A stretch of 22,534 bases of DNA, taken from Suttonella ornithocola. GTDB taxonomy: Bacteria > Pseudomonadota > Gammaproteobacteria > Cardiobacteriales > Cardiobacteriaceae. The notes below the pieces were generated by a model that was not told the DNA's origin, did no database searches, and saw nothing but the letters and a program-made list of their open reading frames with translations. Below are positions 16,799 to 22,534 of the stretch, one piece after another. Location: the NCBI RefSeq assembly GCF_001889065.1, contig NZ_LWHB01000004.1, positions 1 through 22,534 on the forward strand. The letters are read 5' to 3'. Position 1 is the first letter of the stretch. The number at the start of each line of letters is the position of its first letter. A program made the translations under genes and the position numbers.

Positions 16799-16887
16799 TT
16801 AATTTTCCTTTTATTATTGTTATCGGAAATTATAACCATAATACTTTCAAAAAAGCAGTTTTATTTTACTGATGAATGCTGCTTACT

Positions 16888-16912
16888 AAAAAAGCGGCTA
16901 AAGCCGCTTTTA
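16888..16912 (-). terminator. Rho-independent terminator after typA/bipA
   Basis: Read on the minus strand, AAAGCGGC-TTTA-GCCGCTTT is followed by a T6 tract at 16893-16888. The stem is perfect and lies a few bases after the typA stop. Confidence 0.92.
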
Positions 16913-16916
16913 ACCT

Positions 16917-18743
16917 TTATTTTTTAGCGCGTTTGCGCTCATTTTCAGTGAGAAGTTTTTTCCGAATTCGAATTGATTTAGGCGTAACTTCTACCAGTTC
17001 ATCCTCATCAATAAATTCTAACGCTTGCTCTAAAGTATTACGAATTGGTGGCGTTAAGATAAGGTTCTCATCTGAGCCTGCCGCACGCATATTGGTAAGT
17101 TGTTTCGCTTTTAGCGGGTTAACAACCAAATCATTATCGCGACTATGAATACCAATCACCATTCCTTCATAGACTTCATCACCATGACCGATAAACAAAC
17201 GACCACGATCTTGTAAATTATATAAAGCATAAGCCAATGCTTTTCCGGGTGCCATCGCAACCAATACACCGTTATGACGCGTTTTTCCTAAGCCCTCTTT
17301 CATTGGACCATAATGGTCAAACGTTTGGAATTTTAAACCGCTACCGCTGGTTAACGTCATAAATTCCGTTTGAAAACCAATGAGTCCGCGTGTTGGGATG
17401 ATATATTCTAAACGGACACGCCCTTTGCCGTCTGGAATCATATTTTGTAAATCCCCTTTACGCTCGCCCATGCGCTCCATTACGCCACCCTGATTTTGTT
17501 CATCAATATCTAGCACAACAAACTCATAAGGCTCTTGCTTAACCCCATCCACTTCTCTAAAGATAACTTCAGGACGAGAAACGCCAAGCTCATAACCTTC
17601 GCGACGCATGGTTTCAATTAAAACCGAAAGATGCAATTCACCGCGACCACTAACTTTAAACTTATCTGGGTCATCCATTTGCTCAACACGCAAAGCCACA
17701 TTATGAATTAACTCACGCTCAAGACGCTCTTGGATTTGACGAGAGGTAACAAACTTTCCTTCACGCCCTGCAAATGGAGACGTATTGACTTGGAAAGTCA
17801 TACTCATTGTTGGTTCATCAACGCTTAAGCTGGGTAAAGCTTCCACATGGTTTGGGTCACAAAGCGTATCTGAAATATAAAGTGGGTCAATCCCTGTAAA
17901 AGAGATAATATCGCCAGCAGCAGCTTCATCCACTTCTACTTTTTCGAGCCCTAAAAATTTAAAAATTTGTAAAACACGACCAGTTCGAATGTCGCCTTCA
18001 CGACCAATGACTTTTACGGGTGTATTTTTACGAATGGTTCCGCGCTCAATTCTTCCAACACCAATAACGCCCGTATAAGTTGAGTAATCTAATGAAGAAA
18101 CTTGCATTCTAAAAGGCTTTTCACGGTCAACCTGTGGCGGATTGACATGATTAACAATCGCTTCAAATAAATACGTCATATCTCCTTCACGGATATCTGG
18201 GTTATCACCAGCATAACCATTTAATCCAGAAGCATAGACGATTGGAAAATCTAGCTGTTCATCCGTTGCGCCTAACCGATCAAATAAATCGAAGGTTTCA
18301 TTCAGTACCCAATCGGGTCTTGCGCCGGGACGGTCAATCTTATTGATGACAACAATCGGATGTAGCCCCATATTAAATGCCTTTTGAGTCACAAAGCGCG
18401 TTTGTGGCATCGGACCATCCATTGCATCCACTAAAAGTAATACACAATCCACCATCGACAATACCCGCTCAACTTCTCCACCAAAATCGGCGTGTCCGGG
18501 GGTATCGACAATATTGATTTGGTAATCCTTCCAACGAATGGCGGTATTTTTTGCCATGATAGTGATGCCGCGCTCGCGTTCCAAATCCATCGAGTCCATC
18601 ATACGGTCATACACTTCTGCGCGTTCCGCTAACGTATCAGATTGACGAAAAAGCTGGTCTACCAGCGTGGTTTTACCATGGTCAACGTGGGCGACAATAG
18701 CAATATTACGAATTTTAGAAACATCGTCGTGGGTAATGCTCAC
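16917..18743 (-). CDS. typA: Ribosome-associated GTPase TypA/BipA
   Basis: This 608-residue translational GTPase is involved in ribosome assembly and stress adaptation. Its G-domain motifs are complete: G1 AHVDHGKT (18-25), G2 RGITI (58-62), G3 DTPGH (80-84) and G4 NKID (134-137). Domain II, the EF-G-like domains and the C-terminal region unique to BipA follow (PIRNTLEQALEFIDEDELVEVTPKSIR at 16998-17078 in DNA terms), and the tail is basic (KRAKK). Length is normal. The start codon is GTG at 18743, behind GGAT; no ATG gives a complete N-terminus. A promoter and a terminator bracket it as a single-gene unit. Confidence 0.97.
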   Translation of the reverse strand: MSITHDDVSKIRNIAIVAHVDHGKTTLVDQLFRQSDTLAERAEVYDRMMDSMDLERERGITIMAKNTAIRWKDYQINIVDTPGHADFGGEVERVLSMVDCVLLLVDAMDGPMPQTRFVTQKAFNMGLHPIVVINKIDRPGARPDWVLNETFDLFDRLGATDEQLDFPIVYASGLNGYAGDNPDIREGDMTYLFEAIVNHVNPPQVDREKPFRMQVSSLDYSTYTGVIGVGRIERGTIRKNTPVKVIGREGDIRTGRVLQIFKFLGLEKVEVDEAAAGDIISFTGIDPLYISDTLCDPNHVEALPSLSVDEPTMSMTFQVNTSPFAGREGKFVTSRQIQERLERELIHNVALRVEQMDDPDKFKVSGRGELHLSVLIETMRREGYELGVSRPEVIFREVDGVKQEPYEFVVLDIDEQNQGGVMERMGERKGDLQNMIPDGKGRVRLEYIIPTRGLIGFQTEFMTLTSGSGLKFQTFDHYGPMKEGLGKTRHNGVLVAMAPGKALAYALYNLQDRGRLFIGHGDEVYEGMVIGIHSRDNDLVVNPLKAKQLTNMRAAGSDENLILTPPIRNTLEQALEFIDEDELVEVTPKSIRIRKKLLTENERKRAKK

Positions 18744-19182
18744 AAAAATATCCAGTCAAAATAAAGGCGCGCATTATATAGCTAAATCTCTGAAAACAAA
18801 AACTGCTTTCTGTTCGCCCTCTTCTTATCTCATGATTTGTTTAATTTCTGATGTGGTGCAGCATCAATCAAACATTACTATATTCTAATAAAATAATATT
18901 TTTGCGCTTTTTTCCTAGATTGATGGCGCAATGAAAAATGTGAATATTTATAACTATATGATTTTTATATAAATAAAAATTACATAAAATTTGCCCAACC
19001 TATAAAAGGCTTTAAGGCGCTGTAAGGTTCGGAATTTTTCATTTTTTTTCTTATGGTTTTTGTGTTTTTGATGAGTTTTATTTATCCATAAACACTCATG
19101 TTGCTCAATTTGTGTCTTTAGATAGAATGAACAAGCTATTCCGCGTTCTGATAGCAAGTGTAATTATTAGGAGTAACACCAT
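18744..19182. other. Divergent AT-rich intergenic region between typA and the accessory cassette
   Basis: Apart from the typA promoter I see no gene, repeat or terminator. The short frames here are low-complexity and have no ribosome sites. The stretch is strongly AT-rich, which is common upstream of acquired genes. The AGGAG ribosome site of the next gene lies at its right end. Confidence 0.6.
18773..18801 (-). promoter_or_regulatory. Predicted typA/bipA promoter
   Basis: On the minus strand a consensus -10 TATAAT (18778-18773) lies 30 nt upstream of the GTG start. A -35-like TTTTGT (18801-18796) stands 17 nt before it. A GC-rich GCGCGCC, which may act as a discriminator, lies just after the -10 box. 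Confidence 0.6.
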
Positions 19183-19509
19183 ATGAATGAAGAACTTGAT
19201 AATCTTTTATGCGAAAAATACCCCAAAATTTTTGCTCTTCGTCATGATGAAAATTCTTGTATGTCAAGAGGGTTTGAATGTGGTGAGGGATGGTTTGATT
19301 TAATTGATACTTTATGCGCAAGTATTCAATCTTATATTGACCAAGAAAATGAAGCTGGAAATCCCGTTAAGCAAGTGGTCGCCAGACAGGTAAAAGAAAA
19401 ACTTTATACATTACGCTTTTATTACAATGCTAAGGAAGTGAATGATCCATTTATTGATGGAATGATTTACTTTGCAGAAAGGATAAGCGAAAAAATTCCC
19501 CAAGAATAA
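19183..19509 (+). CDS. Small hypothetical protein with a GFECGxGWF motif
   Basis: This 108-residue protein has TTAGGAG nine nucleotides before its ATG. I recognise only a pattern: SRGFECGEGWFDLIDTLC (residues 28-45) and QVKEKLYTLRFY (69-80). This combination recurs in small phage-associated and accessory-region proteins, usually as G-F-E-C-G-D-G-W-F and Q-V-K-E-K-F-G-x-L-R-F-Y. Many of those, as I remember, carry further cysteines at the C-terminus that would bind a metal; these are absent here. Function is unknown. The phosphatase gene follows after 28 nt, so the two are probably co-transcribed. Confidence 0.75.
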   Translation: MNEELDNLLCEKYPKIFALRHDENSCMSRGFECGEGWFDLIDTLCASIQSYIDQENEAGNPVKQVVARQVKEKLYTLRFYYNAKEVNDPFIDGMIYFAERISEKIPQE

Positions 19510-19537
19510 GCCGTTTTTTAATCATTGAGGAGATATG

Positions 19538-20290
19538 ATGCTGAATTTTCAAACCGCTTTTGCGCAAATGTGTGGTCAAGGTAAAACTCGCACGCAAGAT
19601 GCTTTGTTTAATGGCAAAGAAATGCTTGCGATGAAAATGAATAAAGTGCGGTTAGTGGAGAATATTGCCTTTCCCATTCGAGTAGCCGTCGCGGATGGCG
19701 TTTTTAGTAGCGAGCAATCGCATCTTGCCAGTCGATTTTGGGCAAATGCTTGGGGCAGAAATGGTAGCGCGAATCGCGAATTCTTCCGTACGCATTTTGA
19801 TCGATTTTATGATGAGGTAGGAGCGGTAGCGTTTGGTTCTAGCACGACGATTGCAGGTGCGGTAATCGAGACAGATGGCACGTTTTCCTTATGCAATGTT
19901 GGCGATAGTCGAGTGTATTTGATTAGCAAAGAGGGATACTGGCAGCAGCTAAGCCATGACCATACGGAATTAAATCGAATGATAGCCGCTGGTGAGGCAC
20001 AAGAGGGTGTGAAATATTCGGATGTATATAATATGTTGGAACAATGTTTGGTGGCAGATGAGGAATGCGATGAATATTTGCGTCCGTTTTTTGCTAAGGG
20101 GACATTGCAAGCAGGTGAAGCGCTATTGTTATGCACGGATGGATTGCATGATGCTTTATCACATGAGCAGTTAGAGAATATTTGGCAGAGCGAAGCGGAT
20201 TTATGCGCTCGGTTAAGGGCTTTGCGTAAAGCGGTTAGGCAAACGCGCTTTTATGATGATTGTTCGATTGTATGCGCACAGCGCTGTTAA
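19538..20290 (+). CDS. PP2C-family protein serine/threonine phosphatase
   Basis: This is a stand-alone PPM/PP2C phosphatase of 250 residues. Numbered from the upstream ATG at 19535, the family motifs appear in order: RTQD near residue 19 (variant of the usual R-x-N-E/Q-D), VADGVFSS with metal-binding D54/G55, GSSTT (101-105), NVGDSRVYLI (121-130), SHDHTELNRM, CTDGLHDALS (D202) and the final DDCSIV (D241/D242). All main metal-binding Asp positions are present, so it is probably active with Mg or Mn. I prefer the ATG at 19538, because GAGGAG lies 5 nt from it and only 2 nt from the ATG at 19535. No partner Ser/Thr kinase gene is visible nearby. The neighbours suggest an accessory or defence role rather than housekeeping, which is inferred. 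Confidence 0.9.
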   Translation: MLNFQTAFAQMCGQGKTRTQDALFNGKEMLAMKMNKVRLVENIAFPIRVAVADGVFSSEQSHLASRFWANAWGRNGSANREFFRTHFDRFYDEVGAVAFGSSTTIAGAVIETDGTFSLCNVGDSRVYLISKEGYWQQLSHDHTELNRMIAAGEAQEGVKYSDVYNMLEQCLVADEECDEYLRPFFAKGTLQAGEALLLCTDGLHDALSHEQLENIWQSEADLCARLRALRKAVRQTRFYDDCSIVCAQRC

Positions 20291-20328
20291 CCTGTATCGA
20301 AGCAATAAATTTTGAATTAAAGATAGAG

Positions 20329-20385
20329 AAAGGAGGAATGAAAACATTATTTTTCACTTTTATACAAAGTAAACTATTTTCAATT
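20329..20385 (+). other. Strong ribosome site with a 15-codon frame ahead of the restriction-like gene
   Basis: AAAGGAGG at 20329-20336 is a near-perfect ribosome site. An ATG only 1 nt later opens a 15-codon frame (MKTLFFTFIQSKLFSI) ending at 20385. The spacing is too short for normal initiation, so this may be a relic or a leader that affects the next gene. The evidence is weak. Confidence 0.25.
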
Positions 20386-20406
20386 TAATTTCAGGAGTTT
20401 GATACC

Positions 20407-21481
20407 ATGGAAAACCAACAACCAACAACCAACAACCAACAACCAACAACCAACAACCAACAACCAACAATGCTTTATTGTGCGCGTTGCGCCGGGTGAA
20501 GTTAGTCAATTAGAGGAGGTTTTAGCAAGCAATCAGGCTATTCTTGGTTGGGCGAAATTAGAAGGCGTGCATCATGCAGGGGTTACTCAAGCAGAGATTA
20601 AAGCGCAATTGCGTCATCATGCTGATTATTATGCAAATGGAGAAGCTTCTATTGCTCAAGCCGCTGGCAGTATTTATCGTTTTCTACATGAAATTAAAGC
20701 AGGCGACTATCTTTTAATACCTGATGAAAAAGATTTTTATATTGCCAAAGCAGTAGGAGAAGGACCTGTTTACTTAGCCGATAAAGTTGCAGAGGATTCT
20801 GCTTATCGTTGGAATATTGAGTTTTTAAATGATAAACAGCCTATTTTTAGAAAAAATGCTCCTGATAATATACAAACAGCATTAGGGCATAGACAAACGG
20901 TTACTTCTGCCAATAATTGTCTTGAGGATATTCCATTGGTTTTATCCCAAAATTTATTACTGAATTTTAGAAAGAATGCTTATGAGTTCTACCATCAGCA
21001 AACGTTACAAGTTTTATGCTCTCCTGATTTACAGCTATTACACCTTAAAGGCATGATTGCTGATTTGTTGCCAAAAGGAAGCATTCTTCCAGGCGACCTA
21101 GAAGTCTATCAAAAAACATCCGATATTATCTGGACAACACACGATATTTTTGATGATTTTTCATTGAATCTCATTATTAAAATATTGCCAAACAGAGCGG
21201 ATAGCCCTATTGATGTAGATGAACTTCATCAGATTTTAGAAGAGATACAGACGCAAATTAAAGAACTAAGGGTAGAAGAATTCGCAGATACACCAATAAT
21301 CCTCATGGTTATTACCACAGGGGAGTTTACGGAAAGCTGTAGACAAGAAGAAAAATCCTTAGCACAAGATAAATTTTTAGCGATCAAACTGATAGATAGA
21401 GAGCAGTTTGCAAAGGCATATTCCGAGTATTTAAAAGCAACGCTTTCCCGCCGCTATCCTAATCTAAAATACTTTAAATAA
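20407..21481 (+). CDS. Phase-variable restriction-like protein: EVE/PUA-like domain plus degenerate Mrr-like domain (currently out of frame with its ATG)
   Basis: The body, open from about 20471 to 21481, encodes about 335 residues. The N-terminal half (ILGWAKLEG…, GSIYRFLHEIKAGDYLLIP, FYIAKAVGEGPVY, YRWNIEF) follows the EVE/PUA-like domain found in front of Mrr-type nucleases, which is thought to read modified bases. The C-terminal half has GDLEVYQ…, NLIIKILPN, then ILMVITTGEFTESCRQE and LIDREQFAKAY, the typical end of an Mrr-like fold. The catalytic D/E-x-K of a restriction nuclease is not clear, so activity is uncertain. The best start is ATG 20407, 9 nt after AGGAG. It leads through a 7-bp repeat tract into an early TGA. 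With 7 or 10 repeats instead of 8, the ATG is in frame with the body. A TTG at 20399 is in frame now but sits 1 nt from the ribosome site. Confidence 0.75.
20413..20470 (+). repeat. Heptanucleotide tract (AACCAAC)8, contingency-locus type
   Basis: Eight perfect copies of AACCAAC run from 20413 to 20468, plus AA. The tract starts two codons after ATG 20407. A 7-bp unit shifts the frame by one base per copy change, so only one copy number in three joins the ATG to the downstream coding region (7, 10 and so on). Confidence 0.95.
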
Positions 21482-21699
21482 AGTATTGAATAATACCCTA
21501 GTGGTTTAGCGATTTAATTAAAGAACCGTTTGGCGTATTTTTTCCAATCGTCAAGCGGTTTCTTAGCTTTTCTATTTCACTTTTTGATAAATCTCACTAT
21601 CGCAAAATTCCCAAAAAATGCATACAAGTACAAGAAAACAAAAACAATGCATTATTGTTTTTATTTTATGCATTTTTTAGTAACCCTGCTATAGTGCAA
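21482..21699. other. Intergenic region between the restriction-like gene and the insertion sequence
   Basis: No gene is present. It holds a hairpin at 21521-21564, where AAGAACCGTTTGGCG pairs imperfectly with CGTCAAGCGGTTTCTT, possibly a weak terminator. A palindromic repeat, 21608-21694, lies just before the insertion-sequence end. Confidence 0.6.
21608..21694. repeat. Palindromic intergenic repeat, copy B
   Basis: The outer arms AAAAAATGCATA and TATGCATTTTTT enclose a second inverted repeat centred on AATGCATT (AAAACAAAAACAAT against ATTGTTTTTATTTT). The whole can fold as one long hairpin. Its ends, and the CCCTGCTATAG that follows, match copy A at 15908-16004. Confidence 0.65.
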
Positions 21700-22534
21700 T
21701 CATCTAAAGCCCAACCCAATCCAAAGCAGATAAAAGAATAAAGTATCAATACAATCCATCCGCCATTCTTTGCGGATTTGCTTAATCCAAGCCCACATCT
21801 TTTCAATGGGATTTAAGTCTGGACTATAAGGGGGTAACCAAACTATCTCATGCCCATGCTCTTCAATGATTGCTTGAATATCACTGCGTTTATGAAAAGC
21901 GGCATTGTCCATGACAATTACACTGTTTTAGGTAACTCAGGTAACAGTGCTTCTCTCACCCAATGAGAGAAAATATCGCTGTTAATAGAACCATCATATA
22001 AGCGTAAGGCAAACAATTCTCCATTGATAATGGCTCCAATCGCATTGCTCTGGTTCTTTAAATGCCAGTTATCACTTCCATGACAAACTTGTCCTTTTGT
22101 GCTGTAGCCATAAGGTCTATGATCAAAGGCTTTAAAACCACATTCATCAAGATAGACTATCGGTTTGTCTTGAGCGGTCTTATCTACTATTTGTTCTTGA
22201 AAGTGCTCTCTTTTCTCTGTGTCGGCTTTTGGATGTTGGTTAATCTTTTTTTATGCGTTATCTTTAGTCGCTTTAGAGCATAACAAATCGCTGATTGCGA
22301 GCAATTAAAACGTCTAGCTCTTTCCCATTGGTAATCATCAGGATACTGCTCAATATCCTTAAGCAAGGCTTCATCATCAATCTTTGAGGGCTTACGCTCA
22401 GTAAAGCCTTTAGGATGGGGATTTTTAATCCAGCTATAGACGGTGAATTTGCTGATCTTGTAGCGCTTTGCAACAGCGCGCCAAGTTTCTCCATTAGCAA
22501 TATCGTTAAGAATTTTCTGTCGGAATTGGCGGCA
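21700..22534 (-). pseudogene. IS630-family transposase, frameshifted and cut by the window edge
   Basis: Three minus-strand segments add up to an IS630-type transposase. A helix-turn-helix part (WRAVAKRYKISKFTVYSWI, then KDIEQYPDDYQWERARRF) runs from 22534 to about 22247. The DDE core (PIVYLDECGFKAFDHRPYGY, first Asp) follows in the -1 frame after a run of seven T at 22246-22252. The last segment (VMDNAAFHKRSD with the second Asp, then LPPYSPDLNPIEKMW with the Glu) is in a third frame after a lesion near 21915-21925. The first shift falls on an A7 run (transcript sense), where -1 slippage is a known way for insertion sequences to make full transposase. The second looks like a true defect. The start and the other end lie beyond the window. 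IS630 elements target TA, and CTATAG at 21689-21694 fits. Confidence 0.88.

Noticed and set aside
18954..19157. Minus-strand 67-codon frame in the AT-rich region upstream of the cassette
   Set aside because: It is low-complexity Lys/His/Ile-rich sequence with no ribosome site or recognisable domain.
19645..19656. AAGTGCGGT, identical to the Haemophilus DNA uptake core, inside the phosphatase gene
   Set aside because: I noticed only one copy in the window. One hit to a 9-mer is compatible with chance, and genomes that use it have it at high density.
20413..20470. Tandem repeats considered as a CRISPR array
   Set aside because: The unit is 7 bp with no spacers. It is a simple sequence repeat.
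22062..22500. Frames at 22062-22283 (plus) and 22273-22500 (minus) inside the transposase
   Set aside because: They are out of frame with the recognisable IS630 domains and have no features of their own.

Overview
The window looks like a chromosomal segment of an AT-rich gammaproteobacterium with type IV pili. The order pilG-pilH-pilI-pilJ-chpA, plus valS, typA/bipA, trxB and an lpd carrying its own lipoyl domain, fits a Cardiobacteriales- or Moraxellaceae-like lineage. I could not run a search, so the taxon is an inference.

Layout. Positions 1-7497 (minus strand) hold the Pil-Chp chemosensory operon that controls twitching motility: pilG, pilH, pilI, pilJ, then a very large chpA that runs off the left edge. 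The chpA reading frame is broken near 4040-4055. PilJ lacks a periplasmic sensor domain, and no pilK lies between pilJ and chpA. ruvX (yqgF) precedes pilG on the same strand. Divergent from it run trxB and lpd, which end at a strong terminator. Next come an AraC-family regulator and, divergent from it, a two-gene unit encoding an AhpD-like carboxymuconolactone decarboxylase-family protein and an exported rhodanese. This set looks like a small redox or sulfur-stress module.

valS (12888-15701, minus) is bracketed by two inverted copies of a 122-130 bp MITE-like element with 15-bp terminal inverted repeats and 5-bp target duplications. The region upstream of valS (15702-16357) carries further palindromic and tandem repeats. 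A small exported protein of unknown function and typA/bipA follow, both on the minus strand.

From 19183 to the right edge the content is accessory: a small protein of a family I can recognise only by pattern, a PP2C-type phosphatase, and a gene for a predicted modification-dependent restriction-like protein (EVE/PUA-like N-terminus, degenerate Mrr-like C-terminus). A degenerate IS630-family insertion sequence cut by the window edge follows. The restriction-like gene begins with eight copies of a 7-bp repeat directly after its best ATG. In this sequence that ATG is out of frame with the body, and losing one unit or gaining two restores the frame. This is a classic contingency-locus arrangement. 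It makes this small cassette the most interesting candidate for an undescribed phase-variable defence system.
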